A DNA stretch of 17,621 nt from Microdochium bolleyi (taxonomy: Eukaryota > Ascomycota > Sordariomycetes > Xylariales > Microdochiaceae). Below the pieces are notes generated by a model, which saw nothing but the letters and a program-made list of their open reading frames with translations, made no database searches and was not told where the DNA came from. The stretch spans positions 1 to 17,621 of the forward strand of contig KQ964318.1 in NCBI GenBank assembly GCA_001566295.1, in the 5' to 3' direction. Below, piece by piece: positions 1 to 9,940 of the stretch. The position numbers and the translations under genes were made by a program. Numbering within the stretch: position 1 is the stretch's first letter; the number at the start of each line of letters is the position of its first letter.

Positions 1-452
1 GAAGGGGTCGTCGCCAGGCCGGGGCGTCAACCCACCCTCGAGGGCATCGATGGAGCCGAGGATGTCATCAATCTCGAGTTCCTGCAAGACGTGCCGCGGC
101 GGATCTGCATGCACTGTTAGCCGGTGTGATGGCAGCGAAAGCGAGGATGGCGATGGAGGGCGGGGGAAGGGGCCGGGGCAGACCAACCCAGTGCCACCAG
201 GCTCCGTTGCGGCCTACGGGGATTTGCGAGCGGATGGGCGTCCAGCACAGGAGCGCTGTATGCTTGCTCGGGCGGCATCCAGCGCAGTCGGACGCCGTAG
301 CCCTGGCAGTCAAGACCCTTGGAGCGGCACTGGACACATGCCGGCCGGACCTCGTCGCACTTGACCCTGCGTGTCCGGCAGGTCCAGCAGCCCGAGAATG
401 TCTTGCTGTGCTTGCGGGGCTCGATGGCTGCACGGCGGCCGTCGTTCAACAT
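1..452 (-). CDS. Zn(II)2Cys6 fungal transcription factor, 5' part (runs off left edge)
   Basis: Only the N-terminal part of this regulator is in the window. Translation from the ATG at 452 gives a complete binuclear zinc cluster with cysteines at residues 22, 25, 32, 39, 42 and 49 (CX2CX6CX6CX2CX6C), followed by a GYGVRLRW stretch. A cluster followed by a GY-x-LRW stretch is usual in the ARCA/LYS14/UGA3-like group of nuclear DNA-binding regulators. The frame hits a stop at about 117, but an intron explains this: donor GTTGGT at 187, branch point CTAAC, acceptor CAG ending at 105 (83 nt, phase 1). Exon 2 (104 to 1) then continues as DPPRHVLQELEIDDILG in frame. It is transcribed away from the aldolase gene and borders a catabolic gene group, so it is a good candidate for that group's pathway-specific activator (inference). 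The effector domain is not visible. Confidence 0.9.
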
Positions 453-922
453 GGCCGTCCTTGTCTCTGTGTCCGACAGCAGGAAAAGTGGGATGACTCG
501 ACCGCACGTTGTGGATTAAAGGGAGCAGGACGAGGAATCCAAGAGCGAGCGAGCGAGCATCAAGCGATTACAGTCCAGGGCGGCAGCAAAGGTGGGCGCT
601 GTACGTCGCCGCGACTCGGGGCTCCCACCTGCCGGCTGCCACGGAGCCGCGATAAGGCGCCTCGCTCATTCTACCCATGTTGATACGACTACTCTAGCCG
701 GCTCCGGCCCGCGCTGGGGCGAATACCTGAGCCAGGGGCGGCGGCGCTTGCATTAGTGGGGGGCGGCATCCCTAGGGTACGCGTAGGTAAATAGGATATT
801 CTAGATAGGCCGATCCCGGGATAGACAACTGCCTGTGTGTAATTCGTTTGTAACTCACATACACCGAGCTCTGTTTTAACCAAGAAGCAACTGCTCGCAG
901 CAACATCCACACAGCAGCAAAA
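453..922. promoter_or_regulatory. Divergent promoter between regulator and aldolase genes
   Basis: This 470-bp spacer separates two divergent genes and must hold both promoters. Visible elements are one GATA-type site (CGATAA, 650-655), which fits the HGATAR consensus of AreA-type nitrogen regulators, and a short run of four GAGC units at 543-558. I see no clear TATA box or CCAAT box. No coding potential was recognised; the open frames here are shadows. Confidence 0.5.
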
Positions 923-1992
923 ATGGCTACCACTACCACTACGGCAACGGTCGAGCAGCTTCCTAGGCCCAAGCCGAAACCGACTCGTAACGAGGAGCCC
1001 ACGGTGTCCCCAGAACAGCAGCCTGCCCAGGATGTAAAGTCTCAGCCCCAGGGACTGGCGGCTTGCGGCACAGGAGGCTATCCCGTGGCAGGCATGCCGA
1101 CCTTTCAAGACCCCTATGCGAAGCGGCAATGGCAACTAGAGCACATGGCCGCCGCTTTTCGAGTCTTTGCCCGCAAAGGATACACAGAAGGCACCGCTGG
1201 CCACATCAGCGTTAGAGACCCTGTCGACCCGAGCACTTTCTGGATCAACCCGTGAGTAACACGAGTTCCACTTTCGGCAATCTCGTCTGGGGAGGATGCT
1301 GACACGATGATTTCGCAACCTAGACTCGGCGCCCACTTCGGTATGCTCAAGGCCAGCGACATGGTGCAGGTCAACGAGGAGGGTTCTGTCATTGGCGGGA
1401 ACAAGGTGGCCGTCAACGCCGCCGGCTTCATGATCCACAGCGCCCTGCACAAGGCCCGTCCCGACATCAACGCGGCGTGCCACGCCCACTCGCCCGCTGG
1501 CAAGGCCTGGTCCACCTTTGGACGACCCATCGACATCATCAACCAAGACAGCTGCACTTTTCGGGGCATCCAGCACGTGTACGAGTCCTTTGGCGGCGTC
1601 GTGCTCGAGGCCGAGGAAGGGGAACGTATCGCCGCCGCCCTGGGCGAGCAGGGACGGGTAGCGATCCTCCAGAACCACGGTATCCTGACCGCCGGCGGCA
1701 CCGTCGACGAGGCGGCCTACCTCTTCACCCTGATGGAGCGCACCTGCGAGGTACAGCTCATGGTGGAAGCCGCCGGTCTGCCGAAAACTCTCATTGGCGA
1801 CAAGGAGGCCGAGTACACGGCGCGCGTGAATGCCGACCCGGTAAGCACATCTTCTCTTCAATTTTCCGCTTTATTTTTCGGACCATTTCTAATTACAACA
1901 ATCTGCAACAGGACACGCTGTACGCCGAGTTCCAACCAGATCTGAAATTCGAGGTGTGGAAGTCTAACGGCGAGCTAAAGGAGTTCCTTTGA
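923..1992 (+). CDS. Class II aldolase/adducin family protein
   Basis: The model has three exons, 923-1251, 1324-1840 and 1912-1992, giving 308 aa. Introns are 72 and 71 nt: GTGAGT to CTAG in phase 2, then GTAAGC to ACAG in phase 0. Joining them restores the family segment WINPLGAHFGMLKASDMV. Residues 1-60 are Thr/Pro/Gln-rich and probably disordered. The rest is a class II aldolase/adducin N-terminal-type domain. The histidines of a metal site are present: H163 and H165 in CHAHSP and H227 in QNHG, as in fuculose-phosphate aldolase relatives. Such enzymes cleave or form aldols, or act as epimerases or decarboxylases, using Zn2+; many fungal members have no known substrate. There is no obvious targeting signal, so it is probably cytosolic. 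It is divergent from the regulator and convergent with the hydroxy-acid oxidase. The family call is firm; the reaction is unknown. Confidence 0.9.
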
Positions 1993-2417
1993 AGAAAATA
2001 CACAGCCAGTATAAAAAACATTCTGCACGCTACCAAAAGTTGACTGTATTTATCGCAGTGATTTGAAAGAGCACGTGTCAATATATTCATGATTGAACCA
2101 GCAGCTGGCTTTAACTTTAGCTCTCAGTGGTTGCACGTCGTTTGTTCAAGTTGGAATCTATTTCACTCTTGGACCTTGGTGCAACCTCCACACCTGTCGC
2201 TAAACTGGTCCCGATTTGTACCTTGGCTACAAGAACATACTCATTGTAGTCCAAAGTACATGTTATTGATCTAAATGGACCTAAAAGATGACCCGAATAA
2301 ATTTGGTCTACTAGAATACACATAGACTCCAGGGCGCCAGAAATCAAGGAGCTCAAATAATTGTGATTGAAAGCTCACGCAGGCAAGGTAAAACCCCATC
2401 AGGTGGGAAGTCACGCT
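1993..2417. other. Convergent intergenic spacer (3' flanks)
   Basis: This 425-bp spacer lies between the stop codons of two convergent genes. It is more AT-rich than the flanking exons and should hold both 3' UTRs and polyadenylation signals. I see no credible gene, RNA or repeat in it. Confidence 0.5.
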
Positions 2418-3844
2418 CTATAGCTTGGAAATACCGAAGCCATCGCGCATGATGACTCCTACCCGATCCTTTGTAATCTCCTTGACTGTCGGAGTACCTG
2501 CCAACGCCATAGTCCGGCTCAGCTCACGCTCGAGGATATGCATGACCGCCTCGACGCCGTGCTGGCCGTCGTACGCCAGCCCCCAGAGCACGGGGCGGCC
2601 GACGAGGACAAAGTCGGCGCCCAGCGCCAGCGCCTTGAATACGTCCGTGCCGGACCTGACGCCGCCGTCCAGTATGACGGGGATGGCTCCGCGCACGGCC
2701 GCGACCACCTCGGGGAGGGCCTCGATGGTGGAGCTGGCGGCGTCGAGCTGCCTCCCGCCGTGGTTGGACACGATTATGGCGTCGGCGCCGTGCTCGACGG
2801 CGAGCGCGGCGTCCTCGCCCGTCATGATGCCCTTGAGGATGATCTTCATCCTGGTCGTGCGCCTCAGGAACGCGAGTGTCGCCCCCCACGTCAGGCTCGA
2901 GCTGTGCATGCGCGCACCTGCGACTTTGAGCAGCGCCTGGGCTTCGGTTGCCGTCGTGGCGTTCATGAGTTGCCTGTTGACGCTCGGCTGCTTGGGTCCC
3001 AGGGAGGGGGAGGAAGAGGAGGGTGTGGGCTCGAGGTTGGGCAGGCTGAGGCCGGGCGGCAGAACGACGGCCGTCCTGCGCTCAGACAGGCGGTTGCCCA
3101 GTACTGGTGTGTCCACGGTGAGAACGAGAGCCTGGTAGCCGGCAGCTGTATCAGTCTCGGGGCGTTAGTCATTCTGGTCAAAAGAAAAGTAAAATGAAGA
3201 CCCCGTTTGTTGCTTGGGAAAAAAACTCATTGGCGTACCTTCGGCGCGTTGTATGAGGCTCACACTCTTCTGAGCCTCCTCGTATAAGTACAGCTGCATC
3301 CAGAAAGGGGGCAAGTTTCCTGCAGCTGGATCAATCTGCTGCTGGACATCCATTACATCCTCAAGCGCCGAAGTCGACTGCGACGACAAGGACATGTTTA
3401 GTTGCATGCCGGCGGCGGCCTTTGCGACATCAATCTCGCCATTTCCACCTGCCAGCCTCTGCATGGCACTAGGGGCAATGCCAACGGGCAGCGGCGAGCG
3501 CCAGCCAAAGAGCTCGATCGAGGTGTCGACTTTGGAAACATCCACCATTACTCGAGGGCGAATTACCAGCCTGTTTGGCAACCCGGCCGTTGTTAGTTGA
3601 AGGGTTTCTTTTTTCCTTTTCCTTTTCCTTTTCTCTTTTTTTCTTTTCCCCTACTCGCACAGTTCGTGGAAAGATACAAAATAAAACAAAGCACATGCCT
3701 AGAGAAAGCGCTCCTGTTGCGGGTGAGAGCATCTTGATTGTCAGACCCCCCCGCGTAGAACTCGTAGATGTGGGGAGGCAGTTTGTCTTTGGCAGCGAGT
3801 TCGAGCTCGTGCAGAGTAAGAGGGCGGCATATTGGCAGTGACAT
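2418..3844 (-). CDS. FMN-dependent 2-hydroxy-acid oxidase/dehydrogenase with peroxisomal SKL end
   Basis: Three exons, 3844-3699, 3570-3239 and 3145-2418, give 401 aa of the glycolate oxidase/lactate dehydrogenase (FMN, TIM-barrel) family. The expected active-site and FMN residues are all present: Y30 (in YEFYAGG), Y143 (MQLY), D171 (TVDTP), R178, K264 (LKG), and H288 and R291 in SNHGGRQ. The spacing from K264 to H288 is the same as in plant glycolate oxidase. The reaction is oxidation of an L-2-hydroxy acid to a 2-oxo acid. There is no cytochrome b5 domain and no mitochondrial presequence. The C-terminus is Ser-Lys-Leu, a canonical PTS1, so a peroxisomal, O2-using oxidase is likely. A Ser/Pro-rich insertion lies at residues 198-213. 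Intron 1 (3698-3571, 128 nt) uses a GC donor (AG|GCATGT); intron 2 (3238-3146, 93 nt) is GT-AG. The start at 3844 was chosen because the family N-terminus begins there; an upstream in-frame ATG at 3934 would add 30 atypical residues. The substrate is unknown. Confidence 0.93.
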
Positions 3845-4827
3845 GATGTTTACTTGTGGTGGAGAACAAGTTTGATGAATTTTGATCGGCAATCCGACCC
3901 CGAGATACTTGGGACAGCTTCCGTACTGAAGCATTTAACAGCTGGCAGCAGCTCCCAAGGTGGAACAATGGTCTGGCCCGATCAAGGCTTCATCCTTCTT
4001 CCGGCACGTGTTATTAGATGACTCGCTAGGACTTGCCTTGCGCTTTCTCACACACTTTAGCCCACAGCTTCCGAGGTGCGGAAACCGGGTGTCAAAAGCG
4101 AGGTACAGTACCGCTACTATGTGAGCCGAGTAGGAACGACTCAAAACCCACCTTTTTCACCTACAAGTAGGCAGGCGGTCGTCTCGAAATGGCTGGTTGG
4201 ATAAGCTACAGGTCTTCAACCCCAGGGCCTTGTGTAGGCGGGGGCATACCATGTAGAACTAGTCACGGCTACTTGGGGGCGTTATCTCGAGCCAGTCGGG
4301 GTTATCTCGAGCTAGTCGAGCGAGTGCAACGTAAGGGATTGGAGACGTGTGGAACTCCGAGTGGAGACTGGATGCCTGGCATTCGAGACCGAGATCGGCC
4401 CAGGTCAAAGGTCCAATGGGACGCCTGGTGATCCGGCCAACAGAAGTGTGCAGCGGGAGCGAAGCAGGGCTGGCGCAGGAACTGGCTAAGGTGAGCGACG
4501 GGGCGCCTTTCCCCCACCCAGCTTCTCCAACTCGGCCGGAGGATCCGACGAGCGGGCATCCCTTCTCCGCAATTACGAATTCTGCTGTGGAACACGGCCT
4601 CCCGGAGGGTTCGCTTGTTGATATCACGGGCATTAAACAACAGTGACGACGCCGTTCTCTTATCGCCTGGCACCCCTGACTAGCGTAGCTTTCCAACCCT
4701 GTCGACCAACTTAATAGTGTCCTCGCCGCCAGGAGTGCACGCCCTAGAGCCCGGGTCTAAATGGAACATTACAACGCCCCATCTTTGCTCACGTGCACAC
4801 ATTAGCGAAAAGAAACAGGCGACAAAC
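3845..4827. promoter_or_regulatory. Divergent promoter between oxidase and amidase genes
   Basis: This spacer of nearly 1 kb serves two genes that face away from each other. It holds at least three GATA-type sites in HGATAR form, read on the minus strand: AGATAA at 4287-4282 and at 4307-4302, and CGATAA at 4665-4660. The first two lie in a 20-bp tandem duplication. A CACGTG box is present near 4007-4012. Amidase genes of the AmdS type are classically under AreA/GATA nitrogen control, which makes the sites plausible, but binding is inferred. The open frames in this spacer look like chance ORFs. Confidence 0.55.
4281..4320 (+). repeat. 20-bp tandem duplication, each unit with a GATA-type site
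   Basis: Two adjacent 20-bp units (4281-4300 and 4301-4320) share GTTATCTCGAGC at their start, and AGTCG further on. They differ at only two positions (the 13th and 19th bases). Each unit carries TTATCT, the reverse complement of AGATAA, so the duplication places two HGATAR sites exactly 20 bp apart, about two helical turns. Each also carries an XhoI-like CTCGAG palindrome. Confidence 0.8.
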
Positions 4828-6729
4828 ATGACAGTCAGAATCTCGAACTCGTACAGCTGGCAGGAAAAGGCCCGGTGGGCGAAAGACAAGCGCGATGCGT
4901 CGCTCGCCAAGGTCGAGCCGAAGCTGGTCGGCATCCCGGCCGCGGACAGCCTGCCCCTGAGCTCTCAGGACATGCCCAAGGCCATCTTGACTCCCCGGGA
5001 GCTCGAGATCACAGAGCGTTATACTATCACGGAGCTGCTCAGTCTCCTTCGCCAGAGGGACATCACAGTGGAAGAAGTGACTCGCGCTTTCTTGCGGAGA
5101 GCTGCGCTGGCGCAGGCCGCTGTAAGCCATTAGTCCTTCGCATACATTGACGGATAAAAGCCACAGTACTCCGCTGACAATCCCAAACCGACCGATAGAC
5201 CAACTGCCTTACCGAACTCCTCTGGGATGAAGCCATCGAGCGGGCGCGATATCTTGACTCGCTACCCGAGCCGCGGGGGTCACTGTTCGGCCTGCCCATC
5301 TCGACAAAGGAGCACCAAGGCATGGTGGGCTCCAACATCACCACCTCGGCATCCCTGGTGGCGTGGGTCGGCAAGGAGCACGGGTCCAACCTGCTCTTCG
5401 ACACCTTTTGGCAGCAAGGCTGCGTCTTCTACGCCAGGACGTCGCAGCCCCAGGCGATTATGCACCTGGAGACACACAGCAATGTCTTTGGTAGGACCGT
5501 CAACCCTTATAACAGGGAGCTGACGCCCGGGGGAAGCACTGGTGGGGAGTCTGCTCTTCTGGGCATGCGCGGCAGTATCTTGGTGAGTACTACCCTTGTT
5601 TCAATATAGAGATATACGAAAACTAACATGGTTCAGGGTGTCGGGAGTGATATTGGAGGTAGCATTCGCTGTCCGGCTGCTCACACTGGCGTTTACGGTT
5701 TCAAGTGAGTAGAATCATGGGGATGTTCTCGTCAACTCGTCGACACACAACTGACCTAGGGAATCAACCGTAGGCCGACCACGAAACGAATTGCCACGAC
5801 TGGCTCGAGAGCAGCAGGGCAAGGCAAAGAGACAATTTCGGGATGCGCGGGCCCAATGAGCGTCGATCGCGAGGGACTCGAGATCTTCATGAAGGCGGCA
5901 TTATCGGCCAAACCCTGGCGCGTGGAGCCGTCGCTGACCACGAAAGAATGGACTCCTCATTCTTTCACAAAGCCCCTCAAGATCGCTGTCCAGTGGTGGG
6001 ATGGTGTTGTCCAACCTCACCCGCCAATGACCCGGGCGCTGCGTGAGGTGGCAGAAGCATGCCGCAAGGCAGGGATGGAGGTGGTAGACTGGAACTGCGA
6101 GGACCTGGACCACAAAAAGGGCTGGGACATCTTGTCAGCGCTGTACTGGCCAGATGGCGGCAAGGAAATCCTCGGCCTGATGGCGGAAAGTGGTGAGCCT
6201 ATCCTGCCACTCACGAGATTCATCCTCCACGAGCAGCCGACTGTGAAGGAGCTCTCTCAGCATGAGCTATGGAAGGTGAGTTCTCACTACCACAGGATTG
6301 ATCGATGATGATATGCTCACAGGATTGCAGCTGTGCGTTGAGCGAGACGCGTATCGTGCTCGGTACGCCCAAGCCTGGTCGAATACAGGCAAGGACGAAG
6401 ACGACGAGGTCGACATCATCCTTTGCCCCCCGTCGTTTGGTGCTGCCACGCCCCACGACCAGTCGCGCTACTGGGGATACACGTCACAGTGGAATCTCTT
6501 GGACTACCCCGCCGTCGTGTTCCCAGTCACTACCGTCGACCCCGTCCAAGATGTCAAGGACCTGAGCTACACGCCCAAGAACGACGAGGACAGGTTTGTC
6601 TATGACATGTACTCCCCGGAGACGTTCAAAAATGCCCCGGTCAGCCTGCAGATTGTAGGCAGGAGGCAGCAGGATGAAAAGGTTCTTGCCGCGCTGGCCG
6701 AGGTTGAGAGGGCCATGGGTAGGAAATAG
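4828..6729 (+). CDS. AmdS-like amidase (amidase signature family)
   Basis: Five exons, 4828-5121, 5199-5582, 5637-5704, 5774-6275 and 6331-6729, give 548 aa, the usual size of fungal acetamidases. All four introns (77, 54, 69 and 55 nt) are GT-AG with phases that keep the family sequence unbroken. The Ser-cisSer-Lys triad is intact: K135 in STKE, S211 in GGSTGGE, and the nucleophile S235 in SDIGGSIR. The spacing S211-S235 equals that of fatty acid amide hydrolase. The C-terminal part (LLDYPAVVFPVT near 487-498 and APVSLQIVGRR near 520-530) is typical of the AmdS branch. It hydrolyses a carboxamide to the acid and ammonia, probably in the cytosol, since no signal peptide or membrane segment is seen. 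It shares a GATA-site-bearing promoter with the hydroxy-acid oxidase and is convergent with the MFS gene. The exact amide is not predictable; acetamide, other short amides or a 2-hydroxy amide are possible. Confidence 0.93.
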
Positions 6730-6764
6730 CACAGAACATTGAGTTGTCAAGTCATGTAGCCAAT

Positions 6765-7214
6765 ATGATGCACAGCGTCATTGTACTTGAGACTGAAAGT
6801 CTTGCATTTGATGTCCCTCTGCAGTGGCAGCCGCTATTTGACGATTCTCTGTTAGAGTCCATCCATGCCATCGCCGACTTGCCTGCCACGCACGAACACT
6901 CCGCTCTCGAGGATGCTTGTCCGGATTGCCAATATCCACGACGGCGACTGGTGGCACGCCTCGTGCCTCACGGACCACAAGTTGGCCGCTGGTGTGATGG
7001 GCACCTCAAATACACAACGGCAGTGGACGAGGGTTATCTCCAGGACCATCACCCCGCTTGTCCGCCTTCATGGACTGCTGACGGCCCAAGAGGAGCCGGG
7101 TTGCAGCGACCGCGGGACCCGCTCCTCCGGCTCGACCGCATGGTGGCCGAGCACTGGGCCTATTATGCGGGAACGCCTGTTTCGCCGAAGCGGCTACCCA
7201 CGGTTGCCCCGTGA
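6765..7214 (+). pseudogene. Possible decayed small gene, weak SnoaL/NTF2-like tail
   Basis: The convergent spacer between the amidase and transporter holds GC-rich sequence with coding-like third positions, but in two different frames. From 6865 to about 7090 one frame reads IANIHDGDWWHASCLTDHKL with mostly C or G in third positions. From about 7110 to 7214 another frame reads LLRLDRMVAEHWAYYAG, which loosely resembles the closing EHW-x motif of SnoaL/NTF2-like proteins. No single frame is convincing throughout, and I found no clean intron joining the two. It may be a frameshifted relic, a gene with an intron I have not resolved, or chance. The rest of the spacer (7234-7565) is AT-richer and holds nothing I recognise. 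Confidence 0.25.
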
Positions 7215-7565
7215 GAAAGGTAAGATCCGGTAGCTAAGATCAACCAACCCAACATGCCTTTGGCGGGGTCTCTTTGTGCAGAATTATTGTGTCAGCACCT
7301 GCCGGGAGAGCGACCTGGGAAATGATCCAGCCCAACAGGTTTGATAATCAGTCATTTTGATAACAAGAAGTCAGATTTGCTCCCACCAATTTGGCCTCGC
7401 CATGACAGGATCATGACGTGTAATCAAATACACAATGAGTTATTCTTCTAACATAGACTCTGACTTCTACCAAGATTCTCAAAGAAAACAACTCCATGAC
7501 GAAGAACCTTGCGATCATCAGCCACAAAAACAAACCCCAGTTCCTTGGGTTTCATCTGTCCCCCT

Positions 7566-9499
7566 TTAGTGGCTCAATCCCTTGGCTCTAGCACGGTCGA
7601 CATCGCGGTAATACCGCCCGGCCGTCATCTCCCTGAATGTGCGCCCGTACCTCGCCATGAAGAACAGGCTGGCGTTCCACACCAGCCCAATGCCGCCCAC
7701 GATGCAGTACACCCGGAGGTAACCACTAGCAGCCAGCCAGGGGGTGATGCCATAGTTGATCGCAAAGGACATGGTGTTGCGGATCAGGACGCACGTGGTA
7801 ACCATCTGGCCCGAGAGCTCCGGGTAGCTCGTGATGGCGTAGCTCAGAGCTGACGAGACGCACAGGGCCGCGTTCATGGCCATGGCGACCTGGGTGATGA
7901 CGAGGGCGAACCAGTGCAGGTGGTAGGTGACGCCGAGCCCGTAGAGGATCATGGCAAAGGGCACGAGGAAGATGCTCGCGATGAAGACGTACAGGCCGTG
8001 CTCGGGCTCCGAGATGCCGCCGTTGCGACGCGCCAGGCGGACCGTCAGGATGCGGCCGACTTTTCCGCAGTAGTAGCCACTGAGAAAAAAGGTAAGAGAG
8101 TCAGCTTCTTCTGGAAACATATGCACGTTTTGAAAGATGAGGAGACACGGCTGCTGCTTACCCGATGATGGTGCCGACCACACCGCCAGAATAGGCAGCG
8201 GCGACGGTGGCGGTGCTGAAGCCGTATTGCGTGGTGTAGACTGTGCCAATCGTAGCGTTCTGCACACCTTGCCAAACCAAACTGTTTGCGCCGTACATCA
8301 ATCTATTTCAAGAGTTAGTCTTGACTCTTGAGGACTCCGTGGTAATTCTATAAAAAAGTCCCAGCTCCCAGAACATGTGTGCTTACCCAGCGTATACGAC
8401 GGCCGGATATGTGAAGCCCTTGAACGGGGCAATGACCATGTCGAGGATGCGGTTCTGCCTCTTCTTGTCCTTGAGGCTGAGCTTGTCCATGTACGACTTG
8501 CGGGGCCAATTGACCTCGCCCGTCTCGCAATCATCTTGGGGCGCTCTTGGTGTCGACTTCTCATTGCTGCTCAAGTCCGTGGGAGACTCGGGCGAGTCGG
8601 GCGCCGCAGCGGCTGGAAACGTCGGGGGAAGGATGTCGTGCTTGCGATCATAGTTGGTCTCCTCCATAAGGAAGAAGCAGTAGACAAAGGCCAGTGCGTT
8701 CCAGATGGCGCACCACCACAGGGTCCACTGCCAGCCCATGCCAAAGTTGATGAAGCCCGAGAGCATGGGGGCGAGCTTGCCGCACAGCGCCAGGGACCAG
8801 CCGTACCAGGCCATGTACTTGGGCCGCTCGTGGGTGTACCAGAGGTCGACGATGGAGATCTCGCAGAGCGACTCGACGGGAGATCCAAAAAAGCCCAGCA
8901 GAATGCGGTTGGCCGTGTAGGTGCCCGAGCTGGTGCACAGCGGCGCCGTAGCGAGGATGATGACGTTGGCGAGGATGGAGAACAGATAGACTGGTCGTTT
9001 GCCGTATTGCAGGGCGATGGGCTGCCAAAAGACGCAGCCCCAGCCGTAGAAGAGGAACTAGACGCACCAGAGTTAGCCATGGGCCCCCCATGGTGCTTGC
9101 ACGTGCTCCCGTCTTTTCCACTAGATTGTTGCGCCGAGTGCAGAGTTGCCAGTGACGTACCATGATACCAGTTCCATTGTTGATGTCGGTCAATGTAAGC
9201 GACGTGGCGGCGCGGATCGGAGTGACAATGGAGTAGACGGCGCTGGACGGAATGGCCACCATAATTGTGTACACGACGACACAGCTGGTTGCCAAGACCT
9301 TGCGCTTGTACTCCCAGTTCAACGGATCCTCGGGGTCTTTGCTGGGCCGCGGGACGAGGAAGATGTCGCGTTCTCCCTTGCCCTCGGCGTGGCCGGCTTG
9401 GCTGGCGCGGGCACTGTCGTCATAATCAATGAGAAGGCAGGTTCCGGGCGGGAAACGCTCGCCGGGTCCCGCCCCCTGCTGGGGTTCCTTCTCAGACAT
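7566..9499 (-). CDS. MFS transporter, Hol1-like/DHA-type
   Basis: Four exons, 9499-9161, 9057-8387, 8302-8162 and 8079-7566, give 554 aa. Introns are 103, 84 and 82 nt, all GT-AG with CTAAC or CTGAC-like branch points. About 12 hydrophobic segments are seen: one near residues 68-91, five more between 105 and 245, a long Ser/Pro-rich cytoplasmic loop near 250-315, then six in the C-terminal half. The N-terminal DPEDPLNW (55-62) before the first membrane segment and EETNYDR (245-251) after the sixth are characteristic of fungal Hol1-like carriers. This is a plasma-membrane, proton-driven importer or exporter by family. Its place beside amidase, oxidase and aldolase genes suggests uptake of the pathway substrate, but export cannot be excluded. 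The start at 9499 was chosen because the frame upstream (to 9766) is Ser/Pro-rich and lacks family resemblance. Confidence 0.9.
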
Positions 9500-9940
9500 G
9501 GGGGGGATCAGAGGCTGCGGTCTTTGATCGAAAGAAGGAAGCTGGTAGTTGAGTGGGAATGTCGAAAGATGATGGCTTGGTTGGGGATATAATTGGAGGG
9601 TTCCAGGCCCAATCTTTTGTATTTGGGAAGTTGACGAGGCCGACGAGAGTCCAAGGCTCGACCCGGATGAGCGCTCGGCTGGCCCGACGCTATCTGTGAG
9701 AGTCAGGCCCGGAGTGGAGCGGCCATGCAGATCATGGCCGGACCGTGATAACAAATCCGGGGTCAACAGGCCGATAAGAGTTCTCGGGGAAGAAAAAGCG
9801 ACACGCTCACAGGCCCCGGCCTCCCAGATAAGAGGGGAGACATCCCCACGGACTCGGCCTAGCGGGCGTCTAGTGCTGCTGCGGCAAGCGGTACCGCGAC
9901 GAGGGTCCGACTGCCGACAGCTAGACTCTCTTCTCTAATC
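9500..9940 (-). promoter_or_regulatory. MFS gene upstream region with clustered GATA sites
   Basis: Upstream of the transporter start lie three HGATAR motifs in the same orientation: TGATAA 9746-9751, CGATAA 9772-9777 and AGATAA 9826-9831. The first sits inside a dyad CCGGA-N13-TCCGG (9738-9742 and 9756-9760), an arrangement of the type bound by dimeric Zn2Cys6 proteins. A TATA-like TTATAT lies on the minus strand near 9587-9592, about 90 bp before the ATG. Binding by AreA or by the adjacent Zn2Cys6 regulator is inference. Confidence 0.45.

Noticed and set aside
2524..3197. Long antisense frames across the oxidase gene
   Set aside because: Shadows of GC-rich exon codons; the minus-strand protein has all family motifs and explains the openness.
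8377..9165. Long plus-strand frame (262 aa) across the MFS gene
   Set aside because: Antisense shadow of the transporter exon; its sequence is low in family character and the minus strand encodes a complete carrier.
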